The notes: generated from the sequence alone by a model not told the origin. DNA of 53,571 bases from Chloroflexota bacterium (GCA_016219275.1 JACRBM010000044.1:1-53571), one strand, 5' to 3'. Positions 24,251 to 32,908 are shown, numbered from the stretch's first letter. Program-made: numbers and translations.

Positions 24251-24320
24251 GGTAAGTACTTGTACGTACGCCGATTTTAGGACAATTACGCTTGGCAAAG
24301 GGCGTTTTTGGCAGTAATGT
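24251..24320 (+). promoter_or_regulatory. Promoter and conserved activator site of operon B
   Basis: Near-copy of the site at 19044: GGTAAGTACTTGTACGTAC, then CCGATTTTAGGACAATTACG, ending in TTGGCA (24292-24297), a 17-base spacer and TAATGT (24315-24320). GTACGTAC is at 24262-24269, at the same distance from the -35 box except for one base. An extra palindrome AAGTACTT precedes it here. Confidence 0.75.
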
Positions 24321-24360
24321 AATTCTCAAGATAGGAATGCTTTCTGGTTTGAATGACAAT

Positions 24361-24480
24361 ATCTTCGCCAATTTATTCTTTCATCCGCGAATCTCGCGAA
24401 TCTTCGCTAATTTTGTTTTTTATTCGCGTGATTCGCGTGATTCGCGGATCAATTTATGATTTTGGCGAAGGTGTTGAATG
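24361..24480. repeat. TTCGCG-rich inverted repeat, copy 1
   Basis: The region begins CTTCGCCAATTTATTC and ends with the opposite strand form (ATTTTGGCGAAGGTGTT), with several ATTCGCG units between. The complement of its right half matches 29176-29225 closely (AACACCKTCGCCAAAATC, then ATAAATTSATCCGCGAAT). It lies in the leader of operon B, between promoter and subtilase 2. Confidence 0.6.
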
Positions 24481-24511
24481 AGATCGCCAATTACATTGAG
24501 GAAAATGCAAC

Positions 24512-26089
24512 ATGAAACCCACTCTACGATTCACGATCAACTGGGGTAAACGACGCGGATTGGTGCGATCAGCATTGCTTCTCGTCGCGTTGCTTTGCCT
24601 TGCTACGACGGGAGCGACCGGCATTCCTCTGATCTCGGCGCCAACAAACGCGACGGCAGTCCCAGTCAATGTTCAACCCATTTTGACGAAATATGCATCC
24701 GAGAATCCTGATTCGCTTGTAAGTGTGATCGTACAGAAAACTGGTGCAGACACGCGTGCCGAGGAGCTAGTCACGCGCTTGGGCGGACGCGTGACGACGG
24801 ACCTATCCATCATCAACGGGTTTGCGGCAGAGTTGCAAGCCAAGGATGTGGCACGACTCGCGCATGTGGAGGGTGTTCGTCAAATAAGTCTGGATGCAGT
24901 GATGACCTCCACGACTTGCACCCAGTGCATTGACACAGCCACTCTGGCAAATGCGTACATTCGCGCCATTGGGGCTGATAAAGTTTGGAACAAATCCCCC
25001 TACCTGCAAGGACAAGGCATCGGTGTCGCGGTGGTGGATAGCGGCATCAACCCCAATGGCGATCTCTACACAGTCCTGGGTAAAAATCGGCAGATAGCGA
25101 ACGTGCGTTTCAACACTGACTATAACCAGAACACATCGGATGGCTATGGTCATGGGACGCATGTCTCCAGTATCGTGGGTGGCGATGGAAGCGAGTCGGG
25201 CGGCAAGTACATTGGCGTAGCACCGATGGTCAACATCATCAACGTCAAGGTCAGCAACGACAACGGCAGCGCAATGACGAAGAACGTTGTCCAAGGTCTG
25301 CAGTGGGTGCTCGCGAATAAAGCAAAATACAATATTCGCGTCGTCAACTTGTCGCTGAATAGTTCTGTTGCTGAGTCGTACCACACCAGCCCGCTTGCAG
25401 CGGCAGTCGAGATTCTGTGGTTCAACAAGATTGTCGTGGTGGCATCCGCCGGGAACCAGGGCAAGGGCGCGATTTATCCCCCGGCGAACGATCCGTTTGT
25501 CATCACGGTTGGGGCAACGGACGATAAAGGCACCAACAGTATCTCGGATGATGTTGTAACATCGTTTTCGGCTTATGGGACAACCGGCGATGGAGTTGTC
25601 AAACCTGACCTGGTTGCTCCCGGCGCAAATATCGTTGCGCGTCTGGTCAACAGCAACATGGGCTTGGCAAAAGCACACCCCGCGAACAAAGTCGCCAATG
25701 GGGTGTATTTCCGTATGTCAGGCACCTCGATGTCTGCGCCAATCGTCAGTGGCGCAATCGCGCTGTTGCTCCAAGACGAGCCAAATCTGACGCCTGATCA
25801 AGTCAAGTATCGCTTGAAGGCAACGGCGAACAACAAGTGGGCGGGCTATAACGCGACCAAAGCTGGCGCGGGCTATCTGGATATTGACGCGGCGGTCAAT
25901 GGCACGTCAACCCAATCCGCAAACAGCGGCATCACCATCAGTCGCTTTTTGTTCACCGGCACGAACAAGACCTGGGGCAGTGCGAACTGGGACAGCGCCA
26001 ACTGGGATTCGGCAAATTGGGACAGCGCGAATTGGGATAGCGCCAGCTGGGATTCCGCAAACTGGGATAGCGACTATTGGGGACCATAG
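24512..26089 (+). CDS. Secreted S8 subtilase with NWDS tail (subtilase 2)
   Basis: A 525-residue relative of subtilase 1 with the leader motif FTINWGK, a signal peptide (about 17-42), an I9-like propeptide (about 55-125) and an S8 domain with Asp176 (VVDSGI), His214 (GHGTHVSS), Asn in SAGNQG and Ser406 (GTSMSAP). It carries the same Cys pair region (CTQC) before the catalytic domain. The end is ANWDS four times, ASWDS, ANWDS and DYWGP (25982-26086), preceded by KTWGS. It is the first gene of operon B, with only 29 bases to the GGDEF gene. Substrate unknown. Confidence 0.92.
   Translation: MKPTLRFTINWGKRRGLVRSALLLVALLCLATTGATGIPLISAPTNATAVPVNVQPILTKYASENPDSLVSVIVQKTGADTRAEELVTRLGGRVTTDLSIINGFAAELQAKDVARLAHVEGVRQISLDAVMTSTTCTQCIDTATLANAYIRAIGADKVWNKSPYLQGQGIGVAVVDSGINPNGDLYTVLGKNRQIANVRFNTDYNQNTSDGYGHGTHVSSIVGGDGSESGGKYIGVAPMVNIINVKVSNDNGSAMTKNVVQGLQWVLANKAKYNIRVVNLSLNSSVAESYHTSPLAAAVEILWFNKIVVVASAGNQGKGAIYPPANDPFVITVGATDDKGTNSISDDVVTSFSAYGTTGDGVVKPDLVAPGANIVARLVNSNMGLAKAHPANKVANGVYFRMSGTSMSAPIVSGAIALLLQDEPNLTPDQVKYRLKATANNKWAGYNATKAGAGYLDIDAAVNGTSTQSANSGITISRFLFTGTNKTWGSANWDSANWDSANWDSANWDSASWDSANWDSDYWGP
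25982..26086 (+). repeat. Seven Trp pentapeptide codon repeats in subtilase 2
   Basis: Same unit length, copy number and closing WG unit as in subtilases 1 and 3; the fifth unit is ASWDS. Confidence 0.9.
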
Positions 26090-26118
26090 AGGGACTAACA
26101 CACTCTAAGTAGGAAACT

Positions 26119-26985
26119 ATGTTGAATGTACTCGCCGAAGGATTGGTGATCGCAGGCGCGTGCATCTTGCTCGGCGCGATGATCCCAGTTCGTCAATTGG
26201 TCGCGCAGCTTCCCTCGGGACAAGTACGACGCAGATGGTACACCTTGACGGCGTTGATTCTAGTCTTCATCGCCGGTTACGTTGGTTACATCGCAGTGTT
26301 CTGGGAACTTGCCACAACCTGGCTCGACCTCATTGTGCCGGGGGTATTCTTCCTGGGCGCGGGTTTTGTCTGGCTCGTGTCAACTCTTTCGCTCCAAACG
26401 GCGATGGATGTCCGTCGCGTCGCTTTACTCGAACATGAGAATATTACTGATCCGTTAACCGGAATTTACAACCGCCGCTATTTGGATCGTCGGCTCAACG
26501 AGGAATTTGCGCGAGCCAGGCGCTATGCGAGTCCGCTATCAGTGCTACTGCTAGATATCGATCGGTTCAAGCATGTCAACGATACCTATGGACATCCGGT
26601 GGGCGACCTGGTCTTGAACTACTTGGGCAAATTGCTCTTGCATGCGATTCGCGAGTCGGACATTCTGGCGCGTTACGGCGGCGAAGAGTTTCTGCTCATC
26701 GCTGCGAACACAACCGCTTCCACCGCCATTGCGTTAGCCGAGCGCCTCCGCCAGCATGTGGAGACTCACGCGCTTGTGTTGACTAGCGAACCCAGCCAAC
26801 GACAAGAGATTCGCATTTCCGTTAGCATTGGAGTAGCCAGTCTTAGCCACCAAGTTTTCGATAGTACAGAGTTATTAGTGAATGCCGATCAAGCTCTTTA
26901 TTGCGCCAAACAAGCAGGTCGTAATCGCGTCTCTCTTTACCATGCAGACGCGCTCGTTACCGTATCCTATGAATCAACCGCTTGA
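26119..26985 (+). CDS. Membrane diguanylate cyclase (GGDEF)
   Basis: A 288-residue protein with three membrane helices in the first 95 residues and a GGDEF domain (about 115-280). The active signature GGEEF is at about 187 and the inhibitory RxxD (RESD) precedes it, so it should make cyclic di-GMP and be product-inhibited. It lies between subtilases 2 and 3 with gaps of 29 and 64 bases, so all three are probably on one transcript. Unlike its neighbours it has no HD-GYP domain. Confidence 0.92.
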   Translation: MLNVLAEGLVIAGACILLGAMIPVRQLVAQLPSGQVRRRWYTLTALILVFIAGYVGYIAVFWELATTWLDLIVPGVFFLGAGFVWLVSTLSLQTAMDVRRVALLEHENITDPLTGIYNRRYLDRRLNEEFARARRYASPLSVLLLDIDRFKHVNDTYGHPVGDLVLNYLGKLLLHAIRESDILARYGGEEFLLIAANTTASTAIALAERLRQHVETHALVLTSEPSQRQEIRISVSIGVASLSHQVFDSTELLVNADQALYCAKQAGRNRVSLYHADALVTVSYESTA

Positions 26986-27049
26986 TCTTTGTACGGTGTG
27001 AATGGAACGCAACGGAAACAAGTGTTTCGTTGCAAGTGGAGGAAGCAAA

Positions 27050-29110
27050 ATGAGAACCACTCGCAGATTCACGATTAACTGGGGTAAGAGCACACGCATC
27101 CTTGTTTTGTTCATGCTGATGGCAGTCGCATCGTTCACGGTCAGTACTCCGCACACTGCCGCGCTATCGCGCCTCCAGCCGATTCTCGCGCGATATGCGG
27201 CGGAGAGTCCGGACATGCAAATCGGCATCATCGTTCAAAAGTCAACCCAGGATGCCAAGGTTGAACCCATCGTAACCCGGCTCGGCGGGACGGTGAGCCA
27301 AGACCTGTCGCTCATCAAAGGTTTTTCGGCGCAACTGAAAGCCAAGGATGTGCTCGAACTGGCAAAAGCCGATGGCATTCGCTGGATTTCGTTCGATGCG
27401 CCGATGCGCGCGTCCGGCGGACCGACCAAAACCAAGTTCACAACCTGGGCGACCAAAATCGGCGCGGCGGTCCGCAACGGCTTTACGAATTCCGCAAATA
27501 TCTTGTCGCCGGTTGGCATTAACAAGACCTACGGTTCGGGCGCAAACGTCAAGGGTTCGTTCGGCGGGTTCATGCCAGAATACACACCCGGCGTTGTCAT
27601 CACCAAGGTCGAGGTTGTTTTCCGCGTCTATGTGTCCGCCGCGTTGGCTTCCGCAGAGACCCCCAAGATCACTCCGTATGTGGCAGGTGTCGCTGGGAGT
27701 ACAGTCACTGTACCTGCCACCTTGTTCAGTCAACATATCGGAGTAAACGCGGTCGGCACCAAGTACGTTGACATTACGAGCACACGAGCATGGAAGTGGT
27801 CGGATTTCGCGGCGGCAAAGAATACCGAAATCCTGATTGATCAGAGTTCGGTTGCCAAAAGCCACACCATCTATTACGATGCCGTCGGACTACGCCTCAC
27901 AACCAATGCTGGCACGACCGATACGACCTCGCCGCTGACGATGACCGCGAGCGCGGATGGCGGAACGGTGGATACGGGTGTCTTGTCGAATGTCTATAAC
28001 CAAGCGGTGCGCGCAACAAATGTCTGGAATGAAGCGCCGTACTACAAAGGCGCAAACGTAACCGTTGCGGTGATTGACAGTGGAAATTTCAAAACGAACG
28101 CGATCGGCTCGCGTCTGATTGGCGAAATAAATTTCAACGCCACCGAGCACACCGCCAATGATCAATACGGTCACGGCACGTTCGTCACGGGCTTGGTCGC
28201 CGATGATGGCGTGGTGTCCGGCGGCAAGTACATGGGCATTGCGCCCAAAGTGAACATCATGGGTTTGCGCGTCAGCGATGACAATGGTATGGCGCTCGAA
28301 TCCGATGTAGTCAATGCCCTCCAATGGGTGTATAATAACAAGGCAACTTACAACATCAAAGTAGTAAACCTGTCCATGAATTCGAGTGTCTGGCAGTCGT
28401 ACAATACGAGCGCGCTGGATGCCGCATGTGAAATCCTCTGGTTCAACAAAATTGTCGTCGTTGTATCGGCGGGAAATAATGGCACGTCAACGCTGTATCC
28501 GCCGGCGAATGACCCATTCGTGATTACGGTTGGTTCGGTTGACGACAAGGCGACGGTTGTACTCACCGACGATGCGATTGCCACTTTCTCCGCCTACGGC
28601 ACGGATGAAGCCGGCAATGTCAAGCCCGACTTGGTTGCGCCTGGCAAGAACCTGATCGCTTATTTGCCCGACAACGGTTCATTGGCGATAGCGGCGCTAC
28701 ATCCGGAAAACCGGGTAGATAACTATTACTTTCGCATGTCCGGTACTTCGACCTCAACCCCATTGGTCAGCGGCGCCGTCGCGTTGATGCTCGAAGCAAA
28801 CCCAGGTTTGACGCCCGATCAAGTCAAGTACCGTCTGAAAGCAACGGCGAACAAGACGTGGGCAGGTTACATCGCCACAAAAGCCGGGGCAGGTTATCTG
28901 GATGTGTATGCGGCGGTCAAGGGCACGACAACTCAAGCCGCGAACACCAGCGTCAGTATCAGTCGTTTCTTGTTCACCGGTACGAATTCGACCTGGGGTA
29001 GTGCGAATTGGGATAGCGCGAACTGGGACTCGGCGAACTGGGACAGCGCGAATTGGGATAGCGCCGCGTGGGGCACGGCGAATTGGGATAGTGATCATTG
29101 GGGACCATGA
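27050..29110 (+). CDS. Secreted S8 subtilase with inserted domain and NWDS tail (subtilase 3)
   Basis: TGGAGGA upstream of ATG 27050 supports this start over the in-frame ATG at 27002; product 686 residues. The leader FTINWGK, signal peptide and I9-like domain match subtilase 2. A segment of about 190 residues (about 120-310, Thr/Val/Gly-rich with VVFRVYVSA and TKYVDITSTRAWKWSDF) is inserted between propeptide and catalytic domain and looks like a beta-sandwich carbohydrate- or surface-binding module. The S8 domain has Asp343 (VIDSGN), His375 in GHGTF (the second, non-catalytic His is replaced by Phe) and Ser567 in GTSTST. The tail is ANWDS four times, AAWGT, ANWDS, DHWGP (29003-29107). Probably active. 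Confidence 0.9.
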   Translation: MRTTRRFTINWGKSTRILVLFMLMAVASFTVSTPHTAALSRLQPILARYAAESPDMQIGIIVQKSTQDAKVEPIVTRLGGTVSQDLSLIKGFSAQLKAKDVLELAKADGIRWISFDAPMRASGGPTKTKFTTWATKIGAAVRNGFTNSANILSPVGINKTYGSGANVKGSFGGFMPEYTPGVVITKVEVVFRVYVSAALASAETPKITPYVAGVAGSTVTVPATLFSQHIGVNAVGTKYVDITSTRAWKWSDFAAAKNTEILIDQSSVAKSHTIYYDAVGLRLTTNAGTTDTTSPLTMTASADGGTVDTGVLSNVYNQAVRATNVWNEAPYYKGANVTVAVIDSGNFKTNAIGSRLIGEINFNATEHTANDQYGHGTFVTGLVADDGVVSGGKYMGIAPKVNIMGLRVSDDNGMALESDVVNALQWVYNNKATYNIKVVNLSMNSSVWQSYNTSALDAACEILWFNKIVVVVSAGNNGTSTLYPPANDPFVITVGSVDDKATVVLTDDAIATFSAYGTDEAGNVKPDLVAPGKNLIAYLPDNGSLAIAALHPENRVDNYYFRMSGTSTSTPLVSGAVALMLEANPGLTPDQVKYRLKATANKTWAGYIATKAGAGYLDVYAAVKGTTTQAANTSVSISRFLFTGTNSTWGSANWDSANWDSANWDSANWDSAAWGTANWDSDHWGP
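29003..29107 (+). repeat. Seven Trp pentapeptide codon repeats in subtilase 3
   Basis: 35 codons directly before the stop; fifth unit AAWGT, last unit DHWGP, preceded by STWGS. Confidence 0.9.
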
Positions 29111-29175
29111 GTTCAAAACACCCGTGATATGATGCTGCTCCGGTTGAACTAGTACTGGAGCAGCATTCCCTATTT

Positions 29176-29335
29176 TCAACACCGTCGCCAAAATCATAAA
29201 TTCATCCGCGAATAACGCGAACCCTGGCACTTGCGTTCCCGCCAGGGCAAGTGTAACGCGAATGAATTTAAAAATTGGCGGAGATTCGCGTTATGCGCGG
29301 ATAAAAAAACGGGCGAAAACAATTTGGCGAAGGTA
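29176..29335. repeat. TTCGCG-rich inverted repeat, copy 2
   Basis: Begins as the inverted form of copy 1 (CGCCAAAATCATAAATTCAT, CCGCGAATAACGCG) and ends ATTTGGCGAAGG. Inside lies a block CCTGGCACTTGCGTTCCCGC which recurs at 33188 (CCTGGCACTTGCGTTCCTGC). It fills the 240-base gap between subtilase 3 and the second GGDEF-HD-GYP gene. Confidence 0.6.
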
Positions 29336-29351
29336 ACGAGCAAGGAGTGAA

Positions 29352-32141
29352 ATGTCACGGCGCGCATGGATTTTTGTGTGCAGTGTAATACTTGTCGGTG
29401 GCGTCTTTGGAGGCAGCGCTCTTTTGAATCGCGCCGCTTCTCCTAAATCGTGGGATGCGTTTGCCTTTTTAGCGCTGTGCGCCACCTTGTCCCAGTTATA
29501 CAAATCCATTTTTAAGAGCACACCCAAGTCCGAAACAGAAGGCAACATTAGCTTCAGCCCCGTGTTGATTTTTCTATCGGCGGGCGCTTTCCTGCTTCCC
29601 ACCGCGGATTTTGTATTGCTGGTGTTCATCCCCCACATCATCGAATGGATCAAGGCGCGTGTACAGAATAGCACGAGTCTGCGCGCGTGGTACATCCAAC
29701 CTTTCAATATCGCGAATCATATTTGTTGCGGGCTAGTCGCTCAACAAATCTATCAATTCAGCCCCGCGCTTTTTTCAACCGACATAGCGCCAGCGAGACC
29801 CATTGCGGCTTTAGTGGCGCTGATCGTCTATGTGACCCTTAACCAGCTCTTGGTTGGTCTTGCCGTCGTCTTGGCGCGCGGTTCGACTTGGAAGAATACC
29901 GGCATGTTGCAGTGGAACACATTGATGCCGGATTTCATGTTGCTCTGCCTGGGTTATCCGCTTGCTTTGTTATGGGAACAAAATCCTTGGTACAGTCTTT
30001 TTGCCCTCTCGCCGCTACTGTTAATTCAGCGCGCGCTTAGCGTGCCCCAATTGCAAAAAGAGGCGCGGGTAGACGCCAAAACTGGGTTGTGGAATGCCGC
30101 GCATTTTTCCCGCTTGTTTACATTGGAGATGGAGCGGGCAATCCGATTTGCGCGCCCGCTTTCCGTCATTATGTCAGACCTCGATCTGCTGCGTAACGTC
30201 AACAACACGTATGGTCATCTCGCCGGGGATACCGTTTTGGCAAGCATTAGCCAGGTGATCCGCCAAATTGTGCGTGAATATGATATTGCCGGCAGATTCG
30301 GCGGCGAAGAATTTATAGTGGCGTTACCCGAAACGGAACACGCGGAGGCAATCGCGATTGCAGAACGCCTACGCGAGAATATTGCCAAGACCGCGATTCC
30401 GGTGAGCACGAGTCCTACTCCGATCTACGTCACAATGAGTTTTGGGATTGCTTCCTATCCTGCCGATGCCACCAACACAAAGGAGCTGATTCACCAAGCC
30501 GACATTGCCGTGTACCAAGCTAAACTCAAAGGACGCAATTGTGTCGTGTCCATCACCGATGTGCCGCGCTCGATCAGATTGGAAAACATGTCTTCCGAAA
30601 ACCGGTTAGCCGCAACGGATGCCCCGCCGTCATCTCCGACTGTCAATCCGTCAATCGTCGAACCGGAGAAACCAGCCATCAAAAAATATTCTGAATTCTT
30701 GATGCGTAAGCGCAGACCGATTCCACACCGCTTTGAATGGATCGCCCCTTTCGTCGGGACGATCATCCTGAGCGGAATACTGATCACCGTATTCGGACTA
30801 GTCCAGCATCAGACCTTTGACCTGACGCTCGTGGCGATTCTCGTTGGAGCCGGCGCGCTTGCCGAGTGGTTAGAAGTGGGCATGTACGGCGACAGCACAT
30901 TTTCAGTTTCGGTCACGATTGTCTTTGCGGCGATCTTCCTAAGCGGATTTGTCGGATTGGTGTGTGTGAGCGCCGCCATTGTGATCGCCCATTACATCAG
31001 GAATCGCGATATCGAAATCTACAAGCCCGTGTTCAATTGGGCAACCCATGTTCTCGCCGGACTGATTCCACTCTATGGAATCTCTTTATTTCAAATTCCA
31101 ATTGTCTGGGACAATTTTATCGGATTGACTTTTCTGACCCTCATCACCGCGCTGGGGTATTACATCGTCGAATCGGGTCTTGTCAGCTTCGCCATCGGCT
31201 TGTCCGAAAAGAGCAATATTTTCATCACATGGCGCGGGCAGTTCGGTTGGACCTCCTTGTTCTATGTTGCCATGTGCCTGATTGGGCTGTTTATGGCTAT
31301 CTTGTACAACGACCTCAAAGGAATCCTGGGCATCTTTGTATTTGCGCTGCCGATGGTGCTGATCCATTATGCGCAACGACAATACATCGAACGCACTCAG
31401 GCAGGTGCGCGTGAATTAGAGCGCATGAACAAAGAACTTACGCTTGCCAACCATAAACTGCTCCACGCCAGTCTGCATATCGAACAACTGAACGACGAGT
31501 TGTTTGTCACGCTCGCGAAAATCATTGATGCGCGCGATCCGCTCGTGTTGAATCATGCGATCAAGGTCGCCGAATACGCCACGGTCATCGCGCGGGAAAT
31601 GAAATTGCCGCCCGCGCGGATTGAAAGACTCCGGCAAGCGGCGTTGCTGCATGATATCGGCAAGATTGGTATTTCGGAGCAAATTCTAAAAAAACCCGCG
31701 CGACTCACTGGTTTGGAGTACGAATCGGTCAAGACCCATACGACCTTGGGCAGCGAATTACTTGCCGCCAGCCAAAGCTTGCGGCACTTGGCGCCGTTTG
31801 TGCGCCATCATCATGAATGGTGGAACGGCAAGGGCTACCCCGATCAACTGTTGGGGGGACAGACCCCGATCGAGGCGCGCATCATTGCCGTAGCCGATGC
31901 CATCGAATCCATGGCGTCAGACCGCACCTATCATCGCGCGCTAAAACTCGACGAAATCATTGACGAAATAAGTCGCCATGCCGGGACCCAATTCGATCCA
32001 TCCATTGCGGACCTGTTTATCCAAATCCTGAAGCGCGATGGAAGTATCCTGGTCGTAAATTCCACAACGCAAAACCGGCGCGCCAACGAAAAACCAAGTC
32101 CGAGCACTGGCTTGCCGTTTACAGATCCCGGTTTGGCTTAG
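29352..32141 (+). CDS. Membrane GGDEF-HD-GYP protein, cyclic di-GMP turnover (2)
   Basis: A 929-residue paralogue of the protein at 21413 with the same order: membrane domain (1-230), GGDEF with GGEEF at about 317 and RxxD (REYD) before it, second membrane domain (about 460-680), HD-GYP with HD at about 766, HHEWW, KGYPD at about 828 and DRTYHRAL. AAGGAG precedes the ATG. All catalytic and metal-binding motifs appear intact, so both synthesis and hydrolysis are possible and must be balanced by signals through the membrane parts. It follows subtilase 3 and precedes a CheW gene by 20 bases. Confidence 0.92.
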   Translation: MSRRAWIFVCSVILVGGVFGGSALLNRAASPKSWDAFAFLALCATLSQLYKSIFKSTPKSETEGNISFSPVLIFLSAGAFLLPTADFVLLVFIPHIIEWIKARVQNSTSLRAWYIQPFNIANHICCGLVAQQIYQFSPALFSTDIAPARPIAALVALIVYVTLNQLLVGLAVVLARGSTWKNTGMLQWNTLMPDFMLLCLGYPLALLWEQNPWYSLFALSPLLLIQRALSVPQLQKEARVDAKTGLWNAAHFSRLFTLEMERAIRFARPLSVIMSDLDLLRNVNNTYGHLAGDTVLASISQVIRQIVREYDIAGRFGGEEFIVALPETEHAEAIAIAERLRENIAKTAIPVSTSPTPIYVTMSFGIASYPADATNTKELIHQADIAVYQAKLKGRNCVVSITDVPRSIRLENMSSENRLAATDAPPSSPTVNPSIVEPEKPAIKKYSEFLMRKRRPIPHRFEWIAPFVGTIILSGILITVFGLVQHQTFDLTLVAILVGAGALAEWLEVGMYGDSTFSVSVTIVFAAIFLSGFVGLVCVSAAIVIAHYIRNRDIEIYKPVFNWATHVLAGLIPLYGISLFQIPIVWDNFIGLTFLTLITALGYYIVESGLVSFAIGLSEKSNIFITWRGQFGWTSLFYVAMCLIGLFMAILYNDLKGILGIFVFALPMVLIHYAQRQYIERTQAGARELERMNKELTLANHKLLHASLHIEQLNDELFVTLAKIIDARDPLVLNHAIKVAEYATVIAREMKLPPARIERLRQAALLHDIGKIGISEQILKKPARLTGLEYESVKTHTTLGSELLAASQSLRHLAPFVRHHHEWWNGKGYPDQLLGGQTPIEARIIAVADAIESMASDRTYHRALKLDEIIDEISRHAGTQFDPSIADLFIQILKRDGSILVVNSTTQNRRANEKPSPSTGLPFTDPGLA

Positions 32142-32161
32142 ACTTCGCCACATTGAAATGA

Positions 32162-32803
32162 ATGGATGCGAATATGGATAATCAATCCGCCTCATCTTGC
32201 TCCATCCGCGATATGGATGCTTCGGTTGGCGATAGAGTTGGAGCATCGAAGGAGAAAAGTCCGGCGGACCTTTTCATTTTTTCTCTCGGCGCTCAATCCT
32301 TTGCGTTCTCGATGAATCGCTTAATCAAGGTGGTCCCAGCGCGAACTCTCGTGCCGACGCTCGGAAGTACGGAATCGCTTGTCGGCGCGATTCGGGTTTT
32401 CGGCGAGTCCATCCCTGTGGTCAGCATGCGTCATTACTTGGGATTTCCTGAAAGTGGAATAGACCCCCTCGCCCAAATCCTCTTGATGAGCGCAAGGAAT
32501 AGTATCATCGGCTTGCTTGTGGATCGCATCTATTCAGTCGCGTATCAACCTGAGAAATCCAAATGCAATCACTATCCACCCGGCACCATCGTTTCCACTC
32601 CATCCGGACCCGCGCTCATCCTCGATTTTGAACATCTTTTTTCAGACGACCGGTTGCAAGAGATGATGCAAGGTGTACGGGATGTTACACCCATCCCCGG
32701 TGTCCAGCGCACATTCACAACCAAACTAACGGATGGAAATTCTGGGCGAGACGCAATGCCAGGTTCTTCCGCTGATGGAGTGACGGGAAAGAAAAGCCGA
32801 TGA
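32162..32803 (+). CDS. CheW-like scaffold protein
   Basis: A 213-residue protein with one CheW-like domain at about 33-165 (FIFSLGAQSFAFSMNRLIKVV, then GAIRVFGESIPVVSMRHYLG, GLLVDRIYSV). The first 30 and last 45 residues are low-complexity. There is no CheA kinase or chemoreceptor in the window, so it either joins a distant chemosensory complex or acts as an adaptor for the neighbouring GGDEF-HD-GYP protein. It lies 20 bases after that gene and a strong terminator closes the operon. ATG 32162 and ATG 32174 are both possible starts; neither has a good ribosome site. Confidence 0.82.
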   Translation: MDANMDNQSASSCSIRDMDASVGDRVGASKEKSPADLFIFSLGAQSFAFSMNRLIKVVPARTLVPTLGSTESLVGAIRVFGESIPVVSMRHYLGFPESGIDPLAQILLMSARNSIIGLLVDRIYSVAYQPEKSKCNHYPPGTIVSTPSGPALILDFEHLFSDDRLQEMMQGVRDVTPIPGVQRTFTTKLTDGNSGRDAMPGSSADGVTGKKSR

Positions 32804-32908
32804 CCCAAACTGAATGCGCGATGGTCCAACAAATTTCCAGGCGCACCACAGGTTGAGCCAGTCTTGAAAACGATGGAAAGACCGGCGAAATTCTAATCCG
32901 CTGAAAGT

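Noticed and set aside
19044-24320. Cyclic di-GMP riboswitch in the leaders of the two operons
   Set aside because: Considered because cyclic di-GMP enzymes follow and GGACAA/GGCAAA blocks are conserved, but the conserved part lies upstream of the -10 boxes and lacks the paired architecture and conserved core of known classes. A promoter site explains it better.
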